Origin: Nectonema munidae
Lineage: Eukaryota > Nematomorpha > Nectonematoida > Nectonematidae
NCBI GenBank assembly: GCA_030549495.1
Contig: JAUIRK010000511.1
Coordinates: 780,001 to 844,000 of the forward strand
DNA length: 64,000 nucleotides
Direction: 5' to 3'
The translations under genes were made by a program, and so were the position numbers. Each line of letters opens with the position of its first letter. Positions within the stretch are counted from its first letter, which is position 1. The notes beneath the pieces were generated by a model. That model searched no databases, was not told the DNA's origin, and was given only the letters and a program-made list of their open reading frames with translations. Below are positions 52,017 through 63,453 of the stretch, piece by piece.

Positions 52017-54511
52017 ATTATTATTTATTTTGAATATATAAACTTCAAAATAATTCTACTTGCAGTATTTCTCTGGTAATTATTTTCTTAATTTATTTAA
52101 TAAACCAACTTTAGGTGTTTAATTCACTTTAAAATATTTCATTTGTCAGTAAATTAGATATCTCGATAGGACCTCCATCTTTTTGGCTACAAATTCGTTA
52201 TCGGCTGGTAGTCTCAACGTCATTTCTTCTATAATTTACAGTATGTAATTTTGCTATTCATTCTATGATGATCCTTTCTTGGTAGCTTTTTTTCATTGAA
52301 AATTTATTTTCTTCAATGTGTGTTTGAAAAACCTTTTTTAAGGTTTTATTTTGAACAGATTTTTTCCTCTTTCAAAGCATTCTGATTAAAGAATCTTCTG
52401 GATGATCTTAGACTTTTTTTATCAGTATCGTGTATTTTATTATCAGGCTTGAATATTTGTCAACCAATCTCAGTTCAAAGATATTTTTCTGATGAATTAT
52501 TCTTGATGTTCTTGTTCAATTACAAAAAGTTGTCCACGTTCTTCATCTAAAAGATTCTCTCTTTCACGCAAAAGGAAAAAGATGGAAAAATTCAATTTAA
52601 ATTAAAAATATCTTGATAGTGACTAAATTCTCCCATATTGGCATCTGTGCCATTTTTGATAAATCTGACCTATTCTAAATTTTTAGATTTCCTACCCATC
52701 TTAGTTAAATGATCATTTTAATCCTAGATGATAAGCTATAGATTTAAATATTTTTCATTTGTAAAAGAGAAACTTCTTTTTCACAGTCAAAATCTTTTCT
52801 GAAGAACCTAATTTTAGATCATTACACCACTCCCTAGTTCATTAGAACATGGTAGATCTTCCATTTAGTCAAGATACATATTTTTTTAATTATTCGTTTT
52901 GATCACATGTTGCTTTTAAATTAGTTTTCAACTTGGTTCCTTCTCTCATACAAATTTTCAAAAGATTTTATAATACGTTTTGTTTGTTTTTTTAATAAAT
53001 ATTTCATACCTAAGATGATTGTTGAAAGTATTATAAGCCAAAATATACAAAAAAAAAGTATATTTTTACTACATACCTAATATGCAGACATTTTTTGAAA
53101 AATATATACAGAACTGATTTTCAGGCATACATTGCTAATTCAATTGCCACTTCCAGATAGTATCTAGAAGTAAACCGCAAATCTGATTGAAGCTTTCAGA
53201 TATTTTAAAACCATAAATGCCAAACTTGAGTCTAAAAATAAAACCAGCATCTCCATTTGGCATAAAAACAGATATTTTATTTAAATTTCAAAAATATTTC
53301 GGTAGACATTAGACGTAAATCGAAAATTTGATTGACACTTTCAGACATTTAAAACCTCTAAATGCAAAAAATGATTTCAGATATAAAAATTATCAAGGTC
53401 GAATTGGTATAAAAACATATATATCATGTAAAATTAGAGAGAATATTTTGGGATATAGTTTTCAGACATAAACCGCAAATTTGATTGACACTAACAGTAA
53501 AACCTCTAAATGCGAAAACTGTGTTCAGAAATGAAACCATCATGATCTATTTGGTATAAAAACATATTATTTCATTTAAAATTTGAATCAAAATTTTTGG
53601 AAACTAATTTAAAAACTATAGCAAATTTGATTGATACTTATAGGTATTTTCAAATCCTAACTGCAAAAATTAAGTCCATAAAAGAAACCAGCATGGTTGA
53701 TTTGATATAAAAATATATATTTCATGTAAAATTTGAGATATATTTGTAAACAGTTTTCAAACTTAAACCGCATATTGACGCTTGCAGATATTTTCAAAAA
53801 CCAAAAACTGTGCCCAGAAATGTAACTAGCATGGCTGATTTGGTATAAAACATATATTTAAATTTGACTGACACTGAGGAATATTTTAAAACCTCTAAAT
53901 GTGAAAAATAAGTTTAGAAATTAAACCAGCATGACCCATTTAGTATAAAACTTATATTTTATGTAAAATTTGAATGAATGTTTTTGAAGCCAATTTTTAG
54001 AAGTAAACTGCAAATTTGATTTACACTTATAGGTATTTTCAAACTCTAAATGTAAAAAATGAGCACAGAAATGAAACCAGCATGACCCATTTAGTATAAA
54101 ACATATGTTATGTATAATTTGAAGTAATATTTATTAGATATATTTCTGATCAATCAAAATTTTGATTGACATTTTCTAAAAAGTAGCCATGATTATTGAA
54201 AAAATTAAATATATAAAGTGCTATGTGTTCAAAAGTGTATATAATTAAAAAATTTTAAGGTAGTATATAATATAGACCCTAAGTTACAATGTTAACAACA
54301 GATAATGTCAAAAATTTTAATTTTTAATTTTGATTGACAGTTTTTGACATCAAAGGGTCATTCAACTACCATGAAAATGGTTTCAAAAGATGCAGCAAGC
54401 GATTTTAGGAAAAGTCATGAAATTTTAAGGGATATGATTCAGCCATTTTTGTACAATTAATTTTTTAGCCAAGTGAGGGCGTTTTACGCCCCCCAGCACT
54501 AATAGGGTTAA
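52017..54511. mobile_element. Insert with piggyBac-like right end
   Basis: It interrupts the third copy exactly where the left arm has ATTTTAATATAGTACGCC. Its right end is CACTAATAGGG followed by TTAA (54,508-54,511). A palindrome GGGCGTTTTACGCCC (54,477-54,491) lies 16 nt from that TTAA. No matching left end was found near 52,017, so the insert may be truncated or composite. No transposase recognised. Confidence 0.5.
53130..54150. repeat. Diverged tandem repeat, ~150-bp unit, about seven copies
   Basis: Each unit has a block close to CGCAAATTTGATTGACACTT, then a TATTTTAAAACCTCTAAATG block, a GAAACCAGCATGACCCATTT block and an AACATATATTTCATG block. TTTGATTGAC-type anchors occur near 53,177, 53,327, 53,479, 53,621, 53,780, 53,862 and 54,015. 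Copies differ by many substitutions and some are partial. Confidence 0.75.
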
Positions 54512-55064
54512 TATAGTACGCCCATATTTTTAATGTTTTCGGTTGCAACAAGTAAGATGTTTTTATTTGAGATGTTTGGTTCCAAACGTTGGAATTCTTG
54601 TAGAATCTAAAAAGGAGAAACGATTAGACAAATAAAGCTTTACTTCATTAGTTTGAGTTAAAAATGAACAATTCTCGAGTACTGAAGAAATCTTTTCTTT
54701 TTGCTCAACCAAATTCTTTCTTCTATTTGCAAACATTATATTCATTTTTATATTGACCTTTTTCATATTTGCTTGTGTCTTTTTTAATTCCTTGTTAAGC
54801 CATGCTATTTTCCTCCTTGTTCCATTTGAAGTTTAAAACGACGTGGTATTGAATAAGGGGGCTTGGAAGGGATGTTGAAATGGAAACAACTAAGTTAATG
54901 CAAACTTATCTACATAAAGATGATTGGTTTTACCTGTATGCAGACATATTACATCATTAGAACGATAACTCATCATCATTATGAATATTGTATCTACGAT
55001 GTAGTGCTTTCCCCTTCTATATTTCACTTTCATTCTCAGGTCACTAATTTATGAATGTAGAGTC

Positions 55065-55720
55065 CAGTGGTCCCAACCTGGGGTTCGGGGCCCCAAATGT
55101 GATTTGTGTCGTGTGATTAAAATGCTCAAAACCCTTAAATTAAGAAAAATTTTCTTTTTTAATGCAAGCTTATTTTAAAATTTTATGTCTTTGTTTCAAG
55201 CAGAAATAGGATATTTTTTGAATTTAAATAATAAGCCATTTGACCATTATTGACCTAACAAAATAAAGTGTAAACTATAAAATAAAATACTACTATAATT
55301 TGTAATGAAATTTTTTTTGACAAAAACCGCATATTTGGAAGATTTTTTTTACAATTTTAATTACTATCTTTTGATTTTAGCGGAAAATGTTTGTATTTTT
55401 GATTTGGAAGAAAAAATATCGTCTTTTTAAAAGACAGATGATTCATTATTCGAAAAATATAATTAAAAAATATATACATGTTTCCTACAATGAACTTAAT
55501 GATTGAAGAAAAACAAATTGAGGTTTTGTTCAAGAGTGAAATCGCGAAGCTTGTTGATAGAACATTTGAAGACTTTAAAAAACCAATTGTTTTCATATTT
55601 TCACAACAAATGTCAAATATTCGATACATTACACAAAAACCCATTTGAAACAAAAATTGAAAACGTTCTCGAATGTTGTCAAGATTCTTTCAATATTGTT
55701 CTCTCTTTGCAAATTATTTC
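55065..55720. mobile_element. hAT-like element fragment
   Basis: Starts CAGTGGTCCCAACCTGGGG, a hAT-type end, and its inner part matches 38,990-39,490 in reverse complement (for example FKSEIAKLVDRTFEDFKKP on the plus strand). It loses similarity near 55,720. The frame is broken. Confidence 0.5.
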
Positions 55721-55724
55721 TATA

Positions 55725-56745
55725 CCATATATATACATACATCATCTGTTTATAGACTTTATAAAGGATTTTTTGGTATTTACTGCTATTGATTCTCCTG
55801 GAATATTTCATTGTTTTTCATAATGTCTGCTCTATTATATTGTTGAAATTTTTGGGTTTCAGTAGAGTATTTTTCTCCTATTATATTCAAAAATTTGTTC
55901 CCTTTTTTATAATTATGAACATACAAAAAAATTTGTTTTTTTCGTTCAAAAATAAAATTATTATTATTCTTATATTTTTATTTCCTTATATTTTTATTAT
56001 TTTTTTTCTGTTTTCTATTAGTTTGTAATTAGTAAGATTTAAGTCCTTATATATGTTTACTGTTTTTCTTTAATTGTGTATTTTAATTTTTATTTATACA
56101 TCACATATATATAATTTCTTTTTCATATTTTTCATAACTTCTTTTTAATATTCATTTGTGCTTATCTAATATATATATATATTAATTTTTGTTACGCATA
56201 TTCTCTTCTAAAAATCTTACCTAACATCCCATAACTGTTTATTTTATTTGTAACATAAGGTAGTCATTGTAGCGGTCCCAAGGGCCTTATGACAACCCCG
56301 CAAGTTGATTGATAACACATGTTTTTTTATCATACTTTTGTATATAATGATTGTAAACTATTCAATATGTTATTTTCTGTGATTCACTTTTGTGTATGCA
56401 TATCTGTTTCCAAATAAATCTTTCTTTCTTTCATTCAGGAGTAAAAAATATAATTTGTATACATTCCTTTTCACTTTAGATAGATTGCTGATTTCAAAAC
56501 AAAAAATGATTAGCCTTATAACAAGCCCTGAATCTATAAAGTCCTCGTGTTTTAATTTATACAGCAATCTAAAAATAAATTTTGGCCAGGTTATTAGGTT
56601 TTTCATGAATTAGGTCCCTTTTTATTACGATATCAACATATCTGTTTAAAAGTACAAAACATATCAATAGCATACTTATGGAGGCTATACAAAATATAAT
56701 TTTTCAACATTAGATAGGTTGGTGGAAATAATATAAAATATCATT
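55725..56745. other. AT-rich non-coding stretch
   Basis: Very T-rich; the 79-codon frame at 55,789-56,028 is a Phe/Ile low-complexity translation and not supported. Nothing else recognised. Confidence 0.5.
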
Positions 56746-56750
56746 ATAAA

Positions 56751-56911
56751 TAATGAATAATGTAAAAATCAATGTTTTAACTTTTATTTGGTACTAAAAG
56801 GAATAGTATTGTAGCAAATATTTCAACAGGCTCAATCTGTCTTCTTCAGTGCGTTAAAAATACACTAGTACCAAATAAAAGTTAAAACTTTGATTTTTAC
56901 ATTATTCACTA
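56751..56911. repeat. Long hairpin: 46-bp inverted arms, 69-nt loop
   Basis: 56,751-56,796 and 56,866-56,911 are inverted copies with two mismatches. The loop (CAACAGGCTCAATCTGTCTT within it) is not repetitive. It could be a small MITE or a transcribed hairpin. Confidence 0.8.
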
Positions 56912-56999
56912 TATACGCAATGGAGTTTTCCTTATCCTACATTATAAATAATTATTATTTCAAAAGGTTTTTCAGATATTATTATTTAACATGAATAAA

Positions 57000-57135
57000 A
57001 AAATGGTGTGTCGATCGCGTATAGAGAAACGACACAGGTGCCAGTACAGACTAGGCGCCGTACAAACCATAGCCGTCCTTATCTAGGGGAGTGCTAACCA
57101 GCTCTCCTCCTATATAACACAAAGTTCCCATAAAG
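57000..57135. other. GC-richer patch of unknown origin
   Basis: Contains GTGTGTCGATCGCGTATAGA and AGACTAGGCGCCGTACAAAC. No frame or known repeat recognised; it stands out only by composition. Confidence 0.3.
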
Positions 57136-57582
57136 TTAGCGCTTATAAGTAAAAAAATGTTTACTTCTTTGTAATATTAAAAAAATGTGGTCTCAACATA
57201 TAATCAAAGTTAAATTATATATTTATAAATTTAATGCTATAAAAAAAATTATTTTTAATTTTTGTTTATTACTATGATCTACTATTTAAAACAAGATGAC
57301 AAATATAAAATAAATTAGCTTTCAGAAATTAATTTTAACGCCATCTATTATAGTATTACTTTCAAGAAAGCATTTTTTGATATTTATTTTTATTATTATG
57401 CTTATGGGATCATACATAAATTACGCCCCTTAAAATTTTTAAGTTTTTGAACCCCCTTCCCTTGTCTTGATTTTTACCCCTCCTGTTCTATTTTTTAATA
57501 GAGTGTCTAGAATTAGTTTACCCCCTCCCTTATAAGGGAACGTCATATATTTATGATCCCTGAAAGTACAATTTTTTAATGA

Positions 57583-57652
57583 GTTGTTAGGGTGTTACTC
57601 TCAGCTTAACAGTTGAAGATCAGGGGTTCGATCCCCAATGCTCCCGGCTCTT
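57583..57652 (+). mobile_element. tRNA-like sequence (SINE head or tRNA relic)
   Basis: GGGGTTCGATCCCC is a perfect T-arm/B box, preceded by GTTACTCTCAGCTTAACAG as a possible A box and D-arm. The 3' side (AATGCTCC) has no complementary 5' acceptor strand upstream, so this does not fold as a functional tRNA. Confidence 0.5.
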
Positions 57653-57654
57653 AA

Positions 57655-58145
57655 AAACAAAATCACAAAACTATGATTAACCATCTCAAGCATAATGCGA
57701 TCATATAGCCTTACGGCTGAAAGTACTATTGATATCGTATATTTTAAGTATAATTGATATGCAACAAATATATAAAAATAAAATTTTAGAGTTTAACTCT
57801 TTCAGACATTGTTTTTTTAAAGTGATCTCTGAATTTTTTCAATGAGTTCTAATATAACTACAATTTTTATTTTACATGACACTGGTGTCCAAATGTGTCT
57901 AAAATAATTAAAAAAAAATTTGTAATAAAGTTACTTTTTTTAAATTTTAGCAAAAAATAGGAATTATAAGTTTTTAAAATGTCTTAGAATGCTAAGTAAT
58001 TTAAATCTGGTCCTGGTAAAATGAGCGGAAAAATTAGACTCGAATAACTTTTAGAATATCATAACAATAAACTTCAAATATGTTCTAGAATAGATTATTT
58101 CAAATTAACTTTTAATTTAATTGTAGGTTGTTGACATAATATTTA
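57655..58145. other. AT-rich non-coding stretch
   Basis: Nothing recognised. Confidence 0.5.
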
Positions 58146-58149
58146 TACC

Positions 58150-58480
58150 TTTATAATATATTTAACATGATTTTAAGGATTATATTTCACATCTTTAAAG
58201 ATTCAACTTTCTTTCCTTGTAAGAATCGTTTTTCTTATATTAACATATTAATCCTTATCTTTATACATATTTGACTGTTTTAAGGATTCCATTTGCTTTT
58301 CTTGTAAGAATTTTTGAATCTTATATTTACATATTTGTCATTATCTTTATACTAACATATTTGACATCTTTAAGGATTCCACTTGCTTTCCAGGTACTAA
58401 CATATTTGACAGCTAATTTTTTCTTCTTTTTTTAAAGATATTTGTCATTATCTTTATACTAACATATTTGACAGCTTTTG
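58150..58480. repeat. Imperfect tandem repeat, ~100-bp unit
   Basis: Three to four copies containing TATCTTTATACTAACATATT and TTTAAGGATTCCATTTGCTTT. Copies are rearranged relative to each other. Confidence 0.65.
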
Positions 58481-59016
58481 AGTTAGTTGGTTCCTTTGTC
58501 ACCCCAATTTTTGATTTGTTTATCTTTGAAGTTTCGTACTTTTGTAACTCTTTTGATTATAACCTATGATTTATTAATCTTTCTATAAGCCACTCATCCG
58601 TTTTGGATAAGTTAAATGATGAAGCAATTTTGAAATTTTTTCAAATGATTTTCTAAATTTGGTAAATTATTTTTTAATTGATTCAATTTTTCTATTTAGT
58701 GTAGTCAAAAATTTGTGAAAAATAATGTCAAGAAAACATTTTCTTTTAAGAAATTGTGTTCTTAATCTGATTTCATATCCTTTATGTTTTTGAACTTTTC
58801 TTAATTCAATATATTCTTTAAAATAAATTAAAGTAATGGAAATATAAAAAAGGAGGTATTAAGTAAAATATATTTTTAACTTTATTTTATTTTATCATTT
58901 GTTTTTTTTAGCTTTGCATTCGTTCTTAAGCTTTGAATGATATAATTTTTTTATATTCAACCTTGATTTTTTTGAAAATAAATTTTACTTATAAACTGTT
59001 ATTTTATATTATAACA

Positions 59017-59470
59017 CAGCGTTTTCCAAAAGGGGAAAATTACTCCTTAGTGGGAAATTTGAAGTTTTAAAGGGGGAAATAATTTCACCGCTATAATTTG
59101 GAAATAATCTGTTATTTTTATAAAAAAATTATTGTTTACAAAAGGTTAAATTTGGGTGGTACTTTTCACCCAAATACATATATATATACAATTAGAATAA
59201 ATCAAATAAATTATACTCATTTAAATTTGAATAGATTTTTTTAAAAAAATATTGTTTGCAAAAGATTTAATTGGGGTCGTACTTTTTAACCCAAATACAC
59301 ATAATTAAACATAAATACACATATATATATAATACATCTTAGAATAACTCGAATAAAGTATACTTATTTAAATTTGAATAAATTTTTTTTTAATATTTTT
59401 TTCAACAAAGGGAAAATTTTAATTATGTCATCTGGAGGGGCAATAATAGGAATAAGTTTGGGAACCCTTG
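59017..59470. mobile_element. Non-autonomous hAT element with internal duplication
   Basis: Left end CAGCGTTTTCCAAAAGGGG; right end is the complement of CAAGGGTTCCCAAACTTATT, both hAT-type. Inside, a unit of about 150 bp (ATTGTTTACAAAAGG, GGTACTTTTCACCCAAATAC) is present twice in tandem, near 59,120 and 59,250. Confidence 0.6.
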
Positions 59471-59474
59471 TAAC

Positions 59475-60690
59475 AAGCCTTATAGAAATTTTACCCATCT
59501 TTCGCCACGGCTTTTTGGTACCAAGAATACTCAATCGAGTCAGAAGAGACTAAAGTTTCATCAATCACTTGTAAAGAACGAAGAAGACAAACGTTTCAGT
59601 ATCAATACTGCTATCAAAAGAACTTGCGAAAGAAGATGATGAAGACATGTTTTGAAAAATGAGATGAAGTTGATCGGAGCATAAGAATGAGATAAAAATT
59701 ATGCGGCAAAAGAAAAAATAAAGCTAGTACGTAAGATAATCAAGATTGAAGTGAAGCAACACAAATTGTACCTCCTTGCGAACATCATAAATTTTGTACA
59801 CAAATTCAAATTTTATTTCCCATTGTTATCCTTCACAAAATTCATCACTGTGAACTCTACTCACTCATGTGATAGCATATCCAAACAGAAATTTCGGTAT
59901 AATATTATTGGAAACTTTTATTTACCGATATACATTTTTCAAGATGACAAAGACCAAAGCACATATTGTGTTATCTTGATGAATTGTTTATTATTTTCAA
60001 ATTGAAGCTTTCATCTAATGTTTATTTTTCATTTCAAGTAAAAACGAAACTTTAAAAATGTATATATTATTGGACAACAATTTCAAGAGTCCGTCAACCG
60101 TGTTGATATAAATTTCTCCGTGATATGAGGGAAATAATAGTTATGGTATAAAAATAAAGGATGCATATATTGTTTTTTCCTAAAATAAATTATATTTTTT
60201 ATATGTTCACTTCTCCACATATTTTTTTATTAAATAAATACATAGAAAAACAATAATTTCAATGAATTTAGACTATGTTTTTTATCATAACACGGGCAAA
60301 ATGGCTCAATTTAAACCCTTGAAACATTGTTTCCTATAAATGGATAAAAAGTTAGATAAATGGAAACAGTAGTCCTTTTCATAATAAAGTCAATATGTTA
60401 AGAAAAAGAAGAAAAAGAAAATTTATTGCTTGAACACAAAATTTTAATGCAAAAAAAAGAGAACAATTTTCATTTAATTCAAATATAAATTAAAGGTCAG
60501 TGCCGCTGTACAAATCTATATTTGATTAAACATGAAAAAAAACATCAAACATTTAAGGTAAAGAATCACGAAAAATAGTAAAAGTTATTTAATATATAAA
60601 AAAATGTAAACAGATAGATAGATATAAAACATGCATTCTTAAAGGAAAAGTAGCAAAAATACAAAAGTGGATATTACAACATTTTAATCA
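59475..60690. other. Non-coding stretch
   Basis: No gene recognised; the 84-codon frame at 59,751-60,005 has no supporting signals. Purine-rich AAGAAGAAAAAG runs lie at 60,401-60,420. Confidence 0.45.
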
Positions 60691-62345
60691 AATTCATAAA
60701 TTGTGTTTATTATTAAAACTACATAAAAGAATAGGAGCAGAACTGACAACACTCATACGTGCAAATAGTTTATACTTATCAACAAGTAATGTTTTGAGCT
60801 TTTTCTTGAAGACTTTATGACTATCAGAGAAGAAAAGAAACTTCATCATAAAATTAACAATTTTAGAAATTCTGTAGGAAGGCGCGCCCTTTGTTTTGAA
60901 AAAATTGCATCTGTTAATAGATAGTTAATTTGAGCTACGAAGATGGAAAGTGTGATCTTTGATTCGTTGAGTAAACCAAGGATGGAAAACTTCAGGTAAC
61001 ACATTGTTATAAAATTTAAAAAAAAATTCAAAGCATAAAACTTATAGAGATCTCTACATTTAAGAAGTCCGTTTTCATAAAATAACATGTTTGTATGAGA
61101 TAAAGGAGGCTTATTAAAAAATATTCTCAATAATTTTTTTTGTGACGTTATCAGCCTATTATCTAATCTATAACCATAATTCATGATACTATAAGTAAGG
61201 TGTAGAAGATATAAAGTTTTATAAAAAAGTAATTTAGTTTGACTAGGAAGTAAACTTCTACATTGTTTTATTTTTCCAATTATGCAATTTACTTTGGCTA
61301 ATACATGTCGATTATGATCTTTCCAATTCAAGTTTTTGTCTATTATTAGCCCAAGAAAGTTAAAACTATTTACGAATTCAAAATCATAACTAAAATTAAT
61401 ATTTGTATAAGAACTTTTAAAACAAATCATTTTACACTTATTTCTATTGACAGTTAAAGAGTTTGAATCGAACCAATTAAACAAATTATCTATTTTTATC
61501 TTCAAAGAACAATCATTCAAAGAAAAGAGAATTGAAACATCATCGGCATAGAGATAAATATTATTAAAACCGTCAACTTTATGTATATCATTAACATATA
61601 CTAAAAAGAGTAAGGGGCCTATAATTGATCCTTGAGGTACACCACAAGAAAGCAATTTCATATCAGAAAAAGATCCATTAACTTCTACAGTACAATATCT
61701 ATTGGATAGGTAATCTTTTATCAAAGAGTGTGAAGAAACAGTTAGACCATAAAAAGAAAGTTTGTGAAACAAATTTGAATGGTTAATTGAATCAAATGCC
61801 TTGGAAAGGTCTATAAAGAGCGTAGCAAGTGGTTTATTTTAATCCAAATTAAAAAACAAATCATCTAAGAAAAGAGAATGTAGTAGTTCTGTGGAGTGTT
61901 TCGAGCGGAAGCCAAATTGTCTATTATAAAAGTACTGATTGATTTCAAAGTATTCATAGAGTTGTTTGTAGAGTAATTTTTCAAAGATCTTGCCTACAAT
62001 AGGTACTAATGAAATTGACCATAGTTATCCAAATTATTTTTATTTTCTTTCTTAAAAATTGGAACAATTTTAGTGGTCTTAAAGACATATGGAAAAGAGT
62101 AGGAGGCAATACATGCATTGAAACCGATGACAAGTATTTGATAAATGTGAGGAAAAATCAATTTAAATAAATTAAACGATAATCCAAATATATCTTTAGA
62201 ATTGTTATTTGCAGTTGTTTTTATTACTTGAATTAAATCAAATAAATTAATATTATGAAAAGAGAAGAAGACGTAACCACAGGATCAAGATACTCAACCT
62301 CAACATAATTTTTAGATTTTAAGGTTAACAATGCATTCAGTAAAG
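60690..62345 (-). mobile_element. LINE reverse transcriptase, 5'-truncated
   Basis: Minus strand: fingers TTKIVPIFKKENKNNLDNY near 62,060, QFGFRSKHSTELLHSLF near 61,900, FIDLSKAFDSINH near 61,810, then an open frame 61,772-60,846 with CGVPQGSIIGPLLFLVYVND, LYADDVSILF (catalytic YADD) and LTVNRNKCKM. After the stop a shifted C-terminal tail (DSHKVFKKKLKTLLVDKYK) follows to about 60,700. There are at least three frame breaks. No endonuclease upstream, so it is truncated. CR1/Jockey-like; possibly the same family as 34,830-36,484, whose retained part is complementary. Confidence 0.85.
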
Positions 62346-62349
62346 ATAT

Positions 62350-63450
62350 ATGCACGGATCAATGATACATATCAATAAATAGCGTAAGTTTGTGTAAAAA
62401 TTCATTGCCAATTAAAAAATAGTATCTTGACAAAGCACAGTACCATATATAATGTCTTCCCAGCTTTGCCAAGCTCCTAATTTATGTATCAGTGAAATCT
62501 AAATGGAAATCCGCTTATAAGAAGAAGGCAACTTGCTAACAAATCCCTAAAAGTTTATCAACATTTTAAAAGATCTTCAATATTTAAAAGACAATGGTTT
62601 ACCAAGGTTTTGGATGAACCGTATATAATTCGTATTGCGTACTTAAAGGAAGAAATTACAATCAAGAGCTAGTGTTGTGAAACAGTACATCAAAGACTTG
62701 TTGAAGACTCGTAAAAATTTTATTTGTACATTTATAAATTTTATATTCATTTAATTATTACATGTTTTATGTATTTTATTGATCACTGTGTTTAAATATA
62801 ATTTAGATTTACGGGTATGTTTATTACACTATGCATAATATAAAGTGTTTGCAAATTCCATAAAACATGTTATATTTTTTGAGCTAAGTCGTTCTTGATT
62901 AAACAAAATCGAATATTACTAAAATTGAGGACACATGTAGTTCTTTGTAACCAAATTGTGCTGTATTGTGAAATTTTTTGTTTTATGTACACATTATTTA
63001 TTATGAAGAAGTATCTACTTTCATAGTTTTTTCCCTCTATATAGTTTAGGTAAATTATTTTAAAATTACTAAATAGATTTAATATTTTTATTTTGATTTT
63101 TAAAAATATATTTAATATTTTTATTTTGATTTTTAAAAATATTTTTAATTAATCAACATTGTGATTGATAGTAATTTATTTATACTAATTAACTTAAAGT
63201 TAATATATTTATATTTTCTAATGTTAAATAGAAATTATTATAATATATTAAATATTTTTATTGTTAATTTATCTAATGTACAATTTTATTACATTACAAA
63301 ATTACTAAGTGATCAATTATCTTCATCTAATTTTTACTAATTAAATAATTTTTATATAGTACTATATAGGCTGCTTGATAATTGAAATACTACAAGGTTT
63401 GTATCAAGAATGAATTAAATATTTTAAAAACATTTGAATCATTTTTACAT
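62350..63450. other. AT-rich non-coding stretch with a short tandem duplication
   Basis: No gene seen. At 63,075-63,150 a ~35-bp unit (AATATTTTTATTTTGATTTT) is repeated in tandem about twice. The 3' end of the piggyBac element to the right probably lies in here, but I could not identify its terminus. Confidence 0.45.
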
Positions 63451-63453
63451 CTT

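Larger units (their letters stand above)
51370..54855 (+). pseudogene. Third, partial copy of the metalloprotease gene (exon 9 region)
   Basis: 51,370-52,016 matches 19,797-20,443, and 54,512-54,855 matches 20,844-21,190. Exon 9 is intact at 51,581-51,698 (118 nt, acceptor TTTTTTTAG, donor GTAAGG) and reads GFSPDEGCQRYPQS. It shares DIPISGISLVG with the right copy and CQRYPQS with the left, so it is a separate lineage or a mosaic. No other exon is present nearby, so it cannot make the protease by itself. The 2.5 kb between the two parts is an insert. Confidence 0.75.

Noticed and set aside
55789-56028. Membrane protein of 79 residues
   Set aside because: Phe/Ile-rich translation of T-rich DNA, without start context or conservation.
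57583-57652. Functional tRNA gene
   Set aside because: The T-arm is perfect but no 5' acceptor strand pairs with the 3' end.
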